In this document: positions 1-5,582 of the stretch, piece by piece
Layout of the letters: each line of letters opens with the position of its first letter
Position numbering within the stretch: the first letter of the stretch is position 1
From: a bacterium
GTDB taxonomy: Bacteria > Patescibacteriota > Minisyncoccia > UBA6257 > GWB1-50-10
Length of the DNA stretch: 5,582 nucleotides
Reading direction: 5' to 3'
Assembly: GCA_021791135.1 (NCBI GenBank)
Contig: JAJYXD010000031.1
Coordinates: 1 to 5,582 of the forward strand
Made by a program: the position numbers and the translations under genes
Notes under the pieces: generated by a model
What the model was told of the DNA's origin: nothing
The model's input: the letters and a program-made list of their open reading frames with translations, nothing else
Database searches by the model: none

Positions 1-3000
1 TCGTCCAATCGGCCGCGTGCACCGATACGCTCTTCCCTTCAAGCGACGAATAAAGCGCCTCGGCGAAGAATGGCGTAAAGGGGGCCATAAGCTTCGCGAT
101 TTCTTCCAAAATAAGTTTTAAGGTCGCCGACGCGGCGAGATAGTCCTTTTTGTCGTCGGACTTTTGCAAACGTCTTCGTGAACGCCGGATATACCACCGG
201 GAAACATCCCCCACAAACTCCTCGATGCTCCTCGCCGCAACTCCCACTTCATATGCGTCGAGATTCCTCGTCGCAACATCGATCGTCTCATGAAGTCGTG
301 CAAGAATCCATTTATCGAGAACGTTCGAAGATTTCAAGCCGGAAGCTTTGGATTTCGAGTTTTTGTCTCCGTACGTTTCATAAAACACGAATGAGTTGTA
401 AATAAGTGAGAAGAACTGCCTCGATACCTTTCCGAGATCCGCCTCATCGAAACGTTTGGGCTCGCTCGGCGGATTCACGGTGTAGAAGAACCAGCGGATA
501 GAATCCGCGCCGTACCTCGCAATCATGTCCCACGGATTCACGATATTCCCCTTCGACTTGGACATCTTGGATCCTTCCTTGTCGAGAATAAGTCCCAAGA
601 CGATCACGTTTCGATAGGGCGATTCGAGCCCAAGAAGCGTCCCGAGCGCGAGGAGCGTGTAAAACCATCCTCTCGTCTGATCCATCGCTTCGCAGATATA
701 ATCGGCGGGGAAATCGATCGATTTCAGGTGTGCGCGAAGTTTCACGTCGGAAAGTTTCATCACGTGATCCGTAAGTTTCAAACTGTTGCCGAAAGGAAAA
801 TGTGCTTGGGCATAGGGCATCGCGCCCGAATCGAGCCACACATCGATCACCTCGGGCGTGCGGCGCATTGCCATCTTACATTTGGGACAGCGGGTCGGGA
901 GCTCGTCGATATAGGGCTTGTGAAGATCAAAGGCACCCGTCTCGTCTCTTGGCACCGATCTCAAAACGCCGCGCTCCACCTGGCCGTTTTTTACGTAATC
1001 CTCGCCGCGCTTATCCTTCGCCGCGACCGCCTCGACGCTCGTCCACCCCTGCATAATATGCTGGAGCATCCAGACGCACGACTCGTGGGTTACGACGAGA
1101 ATCGTCTTCCCCGAGTATTTCTGTTCGAGATCCTGTACGAAGTCGAAGAGTCGGGCGCGGAGATCCGCGAAACTCTCGCCGTTCGGCGCTTTCTTCAAAA
1201 ACTTCTCGTTACGAGAGCTATAATATCCTTTGTACATCTCATACGGCTTTCCGTTAAAGTCGCCGAAGTCAAACTCGCGGATGCGGGGGTCGAAGAGAAC
1301 TTTTCCGAGCGACAGATGCTCTTTTATTATCTCCGCAGTTTCTTTCGTACGAGTGAGGTCGGAGGCAAAGACGATATCAATCGTGTCCTTTTTCTTTTCT
1401 TTTGCCGCTGTCTCGATCTGTTTCCTTCCTTGAAGGGTAAGATGATACGGTTTCTTCTCGGGCCAGTTGATAACCATGTGCTGGGTATTGCTCTCCGCCT
1501 CCCCGTGACGCACGAAGATATACTTGTTGGTGCTTTTTGCTGCGAGGAGTTCCAGCTCTCTCACGCTTCCCGCACAGTATCCCTTTCCGCACTTTTCACA
1601 CTCCCACACGGGGAGCGGCGTTCCCCAATACCGTTCGCGGGATACCGCCCAATCTTTTACCTCACGAAGCCATTCGCCGAATCTTCCATCCCGAATTGTC
1701 TCCGGAATCCAGTTGATCTTCTTGTTTGATGCGAGGAGTTTCGCGCGGAGCTTGCTCATCGCGATAAACCATGAGTCGCGCGCATAATACAAGAGCGGCG
1801 TACCGCATCTCCAGCAGAACGGGTAGTCGTGAGTATAAAGTTCTGTCTTGTAAAGAAGTTTGTTTTTCTCTAAATACTCGAGTATTTTATTCGTCGTCTC
1901 CGCTTCCGTCTTCTCGTCCTTCGATTTTACTACCATTCCTTCAAATCCCTTCACATCCTTCGTAAATCTTCCCCGCTCGTCCACCGTATGATGCTGTGGA
2001 AGTCCGATCTTTTTTCCGAGGTTGTAGTCGTCTTCTCCGTACATGACCGCGGTATGCACGACGCCCGTACCGTCGGTCGTCGTCACGAAGTCGGCGGGAT
2101 ATACCTTGTAGGAGGTTTTTGATTTGAGCGCAGGAACGTCGAAGAGAGGTTTGTATTCCAACCCGACAAGGTCGCTTCCGTTCAAAGTAGCAAGTATCTC
2201 GTATTGAGTATCAAGTATTGTATCCGCTAAATCCTCGGCAACAATATAGTTTTCTCCGGTATCCTTGATCCTTACTACTTGATACTTAATACTCCTCCCT
2301 ACCGCTAACGCCACATTCCCAGGTAACGTCCATGGGGTCGTAGTCCAGGAGAGTATATAAATCTTTTCGTCTTTTGGAATTTTGATATTTCTAAACTTTA
2401 TTTGTCCTCCAAAGGAGGATCCTCCTTTGGAGGAGAATTTGTCATTTGGAATTTGAAATTTTATATATACGGACGTATCTTTCGTCTCCTTATATCCCTG
2501 CGCGATTTCGTGCGACGAGAGCGCGGTGCCGCATCGCGTGCACCACGGTACCACCTTGTATCCCTTATAGAGCAGTTTCTTCTCCCATACCTGTTTCAAA
2601 ATAAACCAGACCGACTCCATATAGTCGTTCTCGTAAGTGATATAAGGGTGTTTCATGTCGAGCCAAAATCCGATGCGGCCCGTGAGCTTTTCCCACTCGT
2701 CCTGATACTGCCAGACCGATTTCTTGCACTCCTCGTTGAACTTCGCGATGCCATACGACTCGATCTCCTTCTTCGATTTGATGCCGAGTTTTTTCTCTAC
2801 TTCAATTTCAACGGGGAGTCCGTGTGTGTCCCATCCCGCGCGGCGCGGCACATAAAAACCCCTCATTGATTTGTAACGGAGGATGATGTCCTTAAAGGAG
2901 CGCGCAAGTACGTGATGAAGCCCCGGACGGCCATTCGCCGTCGGAGGACCTTCATAAAACACAAATTTTTTCCCCTTAGTGCGAAACGCGAGCGATTTCT

Positions 3001-3082
3001 CGAATATCGCGTCCGTGCGCCAAAACTCAAGAACCTTTTCCTCGATCTCGGGAAGCGAGAACTTCGAAAGCCGTCGTAGCAT
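1..3082 (-). CDS. ileS: Isoleucyl-tRNA synthetase (IleRS2 type) with an inserted histidine-phosphatase domain; C-terminus cut by window edge
   Basis: Cytoplasmic class I synthetase that charges tRNA-Ile with isoleucine using ATP. The minus frame is open from ATG 3082 to the left edge (1027 codons). Visible in order: catalytic core with GPPTANGRPGLHH (signature GLHH, residues 54-57) and GWDTHGLPVE (W84); CP1 editing domain with SWTTTPWTLPGN (245-256) and GEDD (349-352); zinc module CEKC (495-498) and CPKC (732-735), split by a histidine phosphatase (about 519-711); VIDVWLDSGAMP; KMSKSKGN (from 839); anticodon-binding domain with SRWYIRRSRRR, ending in the window at SVHAADWT. An in-frame stop at 3146-3148 and the family-typical N-terminus (MLRRLSKFSLPEIEEKVLEFW) support this start; the only alternative upstream is TTG at 3118. 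There is no Shine-Dalgarno sequence. The Thermus/eukaryote-like motifs fit IleRS2 rather than the E. coli type. Editing motif HTAVMYGEDD has Val where HxAP is usual. Full length is probably about 1200 residues. Confidence 0.96.
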   Translation of the reverse strand, partial: MLRRLSKFSLPEIEEKVLEFWRTDAIFEKSLAFRTKGKKFVFYEGPPTANGRPGLHHVLARSFKDIILRYKSMRGFYVPRRAGWDTHGLPVEIEVEKKLGIKSKKEIESYGIAKFNEECKKSVWQYQDEWEKLTGRIGFWLDMKHPYITYENDYMESVWFILKQVWEKKLLYKGYKVVPWCTRCGTALSSHEIAQGYKETKDTSVYIKFQIPNDKFSSKGGSSFGGQIKFRNIKIPKDEKIYILSWTTTPWTLPGNVALAVGRSIKYQVVRIKDTGENYIVAEDLADTILDTQYEILATLNGSDLVGLEYKPLFDVPALKSKTSYKVYPADFVTTTDGTGVVHTAVMYGEDDYNLGKKIGLPQHHTVDERGRFTKDVKGFEGMVVKSKDEKTEAETTNKILEYLEKNKLLYKTELYTHDYPFCWRCGTPLLYYARDSWFIAMSKLRAKLLASNKKINWIPETIRDGRFGEWLREVKDWAVSRERYWGTPLPVWECEKCGKGYCAGSVRELELLAAKSTNKYIFVRHGEAESNTQHMVINWPEKKPYHLTLQGRKQIETAAKEKKKDTIDIVFASDLTRTKETAEIIKEHLSLGKVLFDPRIREFDFGDFNGKPYEMYKGYYSSRNEKFLKKAPNGESFADLRARLFDFVQDLEQKYSGKTILVVTHESCVWMLQHIMQGWTSVEAVAAKDKRGEDYVKNGQVERGVLRSVPRDETGAFDLHKPYIDELPTRCPKCKMAMRRTPEVIDVWLDSGAMPYAQAHFPFGNSLKLTDHVMKLSDVKLRAHLKSIDFPADYICEAMDQTRGWFYTLLALGTLLGLESPYRNVIVLGLILDKEGSKMSKSKGNIVNPWDMIARYGADSIRWFFYTVNPPSEPKRFDEADLGKVSRQFFSLIYNSFVFYETYGDKNSKSKASGLKSSNVLDKWILARLHETIDVATRNLDAYEVGVAARSIEEFVGDVSRWYIRRSRRRLQKSDDKKDYLAASATLKLILEEIAKLMAPFTPFFAEALYSSLEGKSVSVHAADWT
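950..1528 (-). other. Histidine-phosphatase (RHG / phosphoglycerate mutase-like) domain embedded in ileS
   Basis: This domain of about 190 residues (about 519-711 of the ileS product) is read in the same frame as the synthetase on both sides. It begins KYIFVRHGEAESN and carries the branch 1 histidine-phosphatase landmarks: Arg525-His526-Gly527 (His is the expected phospho-acceptor), SDLTRTKETA (Arg578), REFDFGDFNG (Glu603), NGES (635-637), and VVTHES with the second histidine His666. It closes with a typical NGQVERGVL tail. All expected catalytic residues are present, so it is probably active. It replaces what is a short loop in ordinary IleRS2, after the CEKC strand (GSVREL) and before FDLHKPYIDELPTRCPKC. 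The domain assignment is strong. The substrate cannot be told from sequence; this fold acts on sugar phosphates, phosphoproteins, cofactor phosphates and others. Confidence 0.93.
2200..2293. repeat. Inverted repeat pair in the ileS editing-domain coding region
   Basis: TACTTGATACTTAATACT on the plus strand (2276-2293) matches the minus-strand reading of 2217-2200 (TACTTGATACTCAATACG) at 16 of 18 positions. The copies are 58 bp apart, and both are translated on the minus strand, giving SIKYQVV and LDTQYEI. The protein still aligns by eye with the CP1 domain here, so these may be repeat-derived segments accommodated by the protein or, less likely, chance AT-rich similarity. Confidence 0.5.
2405..2434. 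repeat. 30-bp perfect palindrome inside the ileS coding sequence
   Basis: The arms are TCCTCCAAAGGAGGA and its exact reverse complement, with the centre between 2419 and 2420. It encodes about ten residues (217-226; FSSKGGSSFGG region) in a loop near the start of the CP1 editing domain, where other IleRS2 proteins have a short turn. To its right in plus coordinates is AT-rich, CAAATT-type low-complexity DNA (2436-2466). The frame stays open through it. Both arms contain AGGAGG and its complement, so RNA of either strand would fold strongly. It resembles a small palindromic element that landed in a tolerant loop, but the origin is inference. Confidence 0.85.
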
Positions 3083-3089
3083 GATAATT

Positions 3090-3118
3090 ATTGTAATCGG
3101 GGTGCGGTTTTTTCGCAA
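3090..3118 (-). promoter_or_regulatory. Candidate ileS promoter giving a leaderless mRNA
   Basis: On the minus strand, TTGCGA (3118-3113, 4 of 6 to the -35 consensus) is separated by exactly 17 nt from TACAAT (3095-3090, 5 of 6 to the -10 consensus). The ileS ATG begins 7 nt after the -10 box, about where transcription should start. The absence of a Shine-Dalgarno sequence before this ATG fits a leaderless transcript. This is a pattern match only. Confidence 0.5.
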
Positions 3119-3223
3119 AAATTCTAAACATCGGAGACCCCGCCTCTATAATGATTCCAACAGTACTGACCCGCTTCGCTTTTGCTCTCGTGCATATGCA
3201 TAAAAGTGAGACTGCTATGACAC

Positions 3224-3232
3224 ATCATAACA
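3224..3232 (-). promoter_or_regulatory. Alternative extended -10 box upstream of ileS
   Basis: The minus strand reads TG-T-TATGAT, an extended -10 element, with no convincing -35 box 16-18 nt upstream. If used, ileS would have a leader of about 135 nt containing the promoter-like sequence at 3118-3090. It is weaker than that site. Confidence 0.2.
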
Positions 3233-3272
3233 AAACATTTACATTAATCACGGAGATTGAAGAGGGTCTGGT

Positions 3273-3312
3273 ATGTCCTCAAAATGTCACATATGTGACA
3301 TTTTGAGGACAT
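3273..3312. repeat. 40-bp perfect palindrome between argS and ileS
   Basis: Each arm is 20 bp (ATGTCCTCAAAATGTCACAT and its exact reverse complement), with the centre between 3292 and 3293 and no mismatch. It starts 4 nt past the argS stop codon. The core TGTCACATATGTGACA looks like a dimeric helix-turn-helix operator. The whole could also be a palindromic mobile element or a strong 3'-end hairpin protecting argS mRNA. No U-tract follows on the minus strand, so it is not a standard intrinsic terminator. Confidence 0.9.
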
Positions 3313-3316
3313 CTGT

Positions 3317-4909
3317 TTACATTTTCTTCGGGGCGGTGATACCGATCGTCGAGAAGAGGTTTTCAAACACGATACAAGTTGCGGCAACGAGCGCGGAGCG
3401 GGCATCCTTGATTGTTCTTTCCTCCCCCGCCACGCGTTCCGCTTCGTAAAAATTATGGAACGTTTTTGCGAGATTCGATGCATATCGCGTAAGACGATGC
3501 ACGCCATAGTCACGGGCGGCATCTTCGATAATCTCCGGAAATCGCGCAAGTTCGCGGATGAGGTTTATGTCATGCGCGGTCGAGAGTTTCGTAATATCGA
3601 AGTTCTTCGGCGCGTTCGTTATTTCCATCTTCGTAAGAATGTTCTTCGCGCGCACATACGCGTACTGAACGTAATACACGGGGTTCTTCTGCGACCGCTC
3701 TTTCGCGAGCGCGAGATCGAAGTCCATATGCGTTTCGGGAGCGATCATGAGGAAAAAGAATCGCGCCACGTCTGCCCCCGCCTCGTCCACAAGTTCCTCA
3801 AAGGGGATAAGCTTGCCCTTCCGTTTCGACATCTTCACTAATGTTCCTTGTTCCATAAGACGTATCGCCTGCGTCACAAGCACCGTCGATTCCTTAAACC
3901 CAAGAATCTTCGCGACGGCCTGAATGCGCGCCACGTATCCGTAGTGATCGGGCCCCAGGATATTGATCTTCGTGTCGAATCCACGCTGCTTCGTTTGGAG
4001 ATAATGTGCGGCGTCCGCAAGAAAGTACGTCGGATTTCCCTCTTTCGTGATAATCACCCGATCCTTGTCGTCGCCGAAGGCGGTTGTCTTGAGCCACACC
4101 GCTCCTTCTTCCTCAAAGGAAAATCCTTTCTTCTTGAAGAGTGCGAGTACTTTTTTCACGAGACCTGTCTCATGAATTTTTTTCTCGGAGGTGAAACGAT
4201 CGAATTTGATCTTTGCCCTTTTCTGTACGGCAGTTTTGATGAACCCCAAAAAATCTTTGGCGGCACACTCACCGAGTGCAAGTGGTTTTTCTTTCATCTT
4301 CTCGATAAGCGTACGATACTTATCCGCCCACTCCTTCACATAATCTCCTTTATAGTACTCCTCCGAATCGGGGATTATCCCCTCTGAGGCAAGCATGGAT
4401 TTTCCAAGCGTCAAAACTTGGTTCCCCGTGTCGTTTACGTAGTACTCGCGCTCCACCTTCGCGCCTGCACGCTCGAGCACATTCCCCAATGCGTCACCTA
4501 AAAACCCTCCCCTGCCGTTCGCTAAGGTAAGCGGCCCCGTGGGATTTGCAGAAATAAACTCAAGTTGAACTTTTTTCTTGAGAAGTTTGAGTGTTCCATA
4601 TTTTTTCTTTTCGGCAAGAATTTGTTTCAACTCTTTTCCGAAGATCTCGTTGCTCACGAAGAAGTTGATAAACCCAGGACCCGCAACTTCCACCTTTCCG
4701 AAAAAATCTTTCGGGGCTTTTGCTTTGATATCGTCTGCAATCCGCGCCGCAATCTCTCGCGGATTTTTCTTCTCCGCCTTTGCGAGCTGGAATGCGACCG
4801 TCGTTGCGTAGTGCGCCTCCTGATGTTCCTCGGCAACTCGCACGTCGAATACCATCCCCTTCGGAACGGTTTTCGCGACTATCGCCGTGATGTTCGATCG
4901 AATACCCAT
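3317..4909 (-). CDS. argS: Arginyl-tRNA synthetase with an altered HIGH signature
   Basis: Cytoplasmic class I synthetase charging tRNA-Arg, complete at 530 residues, slightly shorter than the usual 550-590. Domains: N-terminal ArgRS additional domain (about 1-90, with VEVAGPGFINFFVS); Rossmann catalytic core with FISANPTGPL (118-127), YYVNDTGNQ, LGPDHYGYVARIQA and a KMSKRKG loop (359-365); DALR-type anticodon-binding domain (about 405-530, NPVYYVQYAYVRA, ending GITAPKKM). The start is fixed: an in-frame stop lies at 4916-4918, two codons before ATG 4909, with no other start between. The odd point is that the HIGH signature expected directly after NPTGPL (usually HVGH) reads TLAN (128-131), so both histidines are absent although the flanking sequence is fully conserved. 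No Shine-Dalgarno sequence precedes the ATG. It lies between the zinc-ribbon gene and ileS on the same strand. Confidence 0.96.
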   Translation of the reverse strand: MGIRSNITAIVAKTVPKGMVFDVRVAEEHQEAHYATTVAFQLAKAEKKNPREIAARIADDIKAKAPKDFFGKVEVAGPGFINFFVSNEIFGKELKQILAEKKKYGTLKLLKKKVQLEFISANPTGPLTLANGRGGFLGDALGNVLERAGAKVEREYYVNDTGNQVLTLGKSMLASEGIIPDSEEYYKGDYVKEWADKYRTLIEKMKEKPLALGECAAKDFLGFIKTAVQKRAKIKFDRFTSEKKIHETGLVKKVLALFKKKGFSFEEEGAVWLKTTAFGDDKDRVIITKEGNPTYFLADAAHYLQTKQRGFDTKINILGPDHYGYVARIQAVAKILGFKESTVLVTQAIRLMEQGTLVKMSKRKGKLIPFEELVDEAGADVARFFFLMIAPETHMDFDLALAKERSQKNPVYYVQYAYVRAKNILTKMEITNAPKNFDITKLSTAHDINLIRELARFPEIIEDAARDYGVHRLTRYASNLAKTFHNFYEAERVAGEERTIKDARSALVAATCIVFENLFSTIGITAPKKM

Positions 4910-4917
4910 TCTTAACT

Positions 4918-4923
4918 AATGTA
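4918..4923 (-). promoter_or_regulatory. Weak -10-like hexamer before argS
   Basis: TACATT (4 of 6 to TATAAT) sits 8 nt before the argS ATG, the same arrangement as TACAAT before ileS. No good -35 box lies 16-18 nt upstream, where the terminator hairpin sits. It is listed because of the parallel with ileS and the absence of a Shine-Dalgarno sequence. Confidence 0.22.
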
Positions 4924-4934
4924 ACGCCTAAATC

Positions 4935-4989
4935 AAAAAACCTCCAGTAAAACAGGAGGCCCGGCCTCGATAGCAAGGCCGGGCCTCCT
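4935..4989 (-). terminator. Tandem, overlapping terminator hairpins after the zinc-ribbon gene
   Basis: Transcribed right to left, a perfect 14-bp GC-rich stem (arms 4989-4976 and 4967-4954, AGGAGGCCCGGCCT, 8-nt loop) begins 17 nt after the zinc-ribbon stop codon and is followed by GTTTTACT. A second hairpin, CCTCCTGT-TTT-ACTGGAGG (4959-4941, one T-T mismatch), is followed directly by TTTTTT (4940-4935). The two share CCTCCT, so they compete for the same bases. The likely role is intrinsic termination of the zinc-ribbon mRNA. A role as an attenuator before argS is possible, because argS starts only 25 nt later. Confidence 0.8.
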
Positions 4990-5006
4990 TATATTAGCCG
5001 TTGTTA

Positions 5007-5582
5007 CTATACGACCTCGGATTGATAGCAACTTTCACAATACACAATCTCAGGACGCTCGGGCGCGTAGCTAGTTTCGAACTCACTGGGGCACTTCTCC
5101 GTTCCGTGAGTGTGTTTCCCGGTATTTTGATAAACACCGTTTTCTGATTTCGATCCCGCACACTGGCACTTTCTATGCCATAACTTAAGCGGATTTTTCC
5201 GAGAGAATCGTGCCTGATGTCTGCAGTTGGGACACAGACGCGGAAGAGGTAGATTCATCCTCCGATAAAACATGAGTTCCTCCGGAATGATTTTGAACGC
5301 TGTGGTGCACTGGTGCGCGCACTTCCCTTCGTGTGCGCATCCGATTACCTCCTCCAGGATAGAATCAGGGATATCTTTGACGGTCTGCTGCAAATTTTTG
5401 CTCTCCTGCGTCACCTTATAGTTCCGCTCTTCCGGTTCTTTCCATAAAAATCCTCTTCCTGTCGCTTCCTGTTTTGAAAGAGGGAAGTAATCCTGAGCGA
5501 CCGTTTCGTTATAGGCAAAGGGGCAGAGATCGGAGGAAAAGAACTCACCGTATCCGAATCGTCGTCCTCCGGCATCCTGAAA
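5007..5582 (-). CDS. Zinc-ribbon protein of unknown function, N-terminus beyond window edge
   Basis: The frame is open from the right edge to TAG at 5007-5009 (191 codons visible). A GTG at 5414 is not needed as a start, because clear protein sequence continues upstream of it (SSDLCPFAYNETVAQDYFPL, then GFLWKEPEERNY). Eleven cysteines are visible, several in metal-binding spacing: Cys-x6-Cys-x3-Cys (GCAHEGKCAHQC), CPNC (5234-5223), KCQC, KCPSEF, and CESC (5039-5028) near the end. Conserved-looking stretches are RMNLPLPRLCPNCRHQARF, NPLKLWHRKC and YAPERPEIVYCESCY. I recognise this style from Patescibacteria hypothetical proteins but know no function. There is no signal peptide or membrane segment in the visible part, so it is probably cytosolic. 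Nucleic-acid binding is possible for a multi-zinc-ribbon protein, but that is inference. Confidence 0.85.
   Translation of the reverse strand, partial: FQDAGGRRFGYGEFFSSDLCPFAYNETVAQDYFPLSKQEATGRGFLWKEPEERNYKVTQESKNLQQTVKDIPDSILEEVIGCAHEGKCAHQCTTAFKIIPEELMFYRRMNLPLPRLCPNCRHQARFSRKNPLKLWHRKCQCAGSKSENGVYQNTGKHTHGTEKCPSEFETSYAPERPEIVYCESCYQSEVV

Noticed and set aside
950..1528. Inserted domain as an intein or homing endonuclease
   Set aside because: It has no intein splice-junction residues and no LAGLIDADG or HNH motif. The sequence is a clear histidine phosphatase.
728..1729. 333-codon open frame on the plus strand
   Set aside because: It lies wholly antisense to the ileS region encoding the phosphatase domain and its flanks. 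Its translation shows no recognisable motif, while the minus frame is strongly conserved.
3273..3312. The 40-bp palindrome as a canonical intrinsic terminator of argS
   Set aside because: No U-tract follows on the minus strand, so hairpin-only termination cannot be claimed.
3083..3316. T-box or other riboswitch, or a tRNA, in the argS-ileS spacer
   Set aside because: I find no T-box consensus, no tRNA-like GTTCGAATC arm and no conserved leader fold; only palindromes and promoter-like boxes are evident.
3244..3549. 101-codon minus-strand frame overlapping the argS 3' end and the 40-bp palindrome
   Set aside because: It is out of frame with the well-supported argS C-terminus and resembles no protein.
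3848..4387. 179-codon plus-strand frame, and similar ones at 3455-3841 and 4565-4915
   Set aside because: These are antisense shadows of argS with no family features of their own.
5007..5414. Zinc-ribbon gene starting at GTG 5414
   Set aside because: The open frame continues to the window edge with protein-like sequence, including a further cysteine, so the true start lies outside.

Overview
This window is most likely from a member of the Candidate Phyla Radiation (Patescibacteria, Parcubacteria-like). The evidence is an IleRS of the IleRS2 type with a G-x-H-H signature, an ArgRS with a degenerate HIGH motif, a cysteine-rich zinc-ribbon protein of a kind I associate with that group, long perfect palindromes inside and between genes, and translation starts without Shine-Dalgarno sequences. 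The lineage call is inference from protein character; no marker gene is present.

All recognised genes lie on the minus strand and are transcribed right to left. At 5582-5007 is the C-terminal part of a zinc-ribbon protein of unknown function. It is followed by a GC-rich hairpin and a second hairpin with a U6 tract (4989-4935). Next is a complete argS (4909-3317). A 234-bp spacer (3316-3083) holds a 40-bp perfect palindrome and a plausible ileS promoter. ileS then runs from 3082 off the left edge: 1027 codons are visible and the C-terminus is missing. No stop interrupts the ileS frame anywhere in the window.

The main discovery is inside ileS. A complete histidine-phosphatase (phosphoglycerate mutase-like, RHG) domain of about 190 residues is inserted in frame between the two cysteine pairs of the IleRS zinc-binding module. 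Its expected catalytic residues are all present. Both synthetases also carry altered class I HIGH signatures: GLHH in IleRS and TLAN in ArgRS. The ileS editing domain additionally contains a 30-bp perfect palindrome that is translated, and a separate inverted repeat.

The two synthetases charge tRNA-Ile and tRNA-Arg for translation. Nothing seen links the zinc-ribbon protein functionally to them. I see no rRNA, tRNA, CRISPR array or transposase. The plus strand shows only antisense shadow frames.
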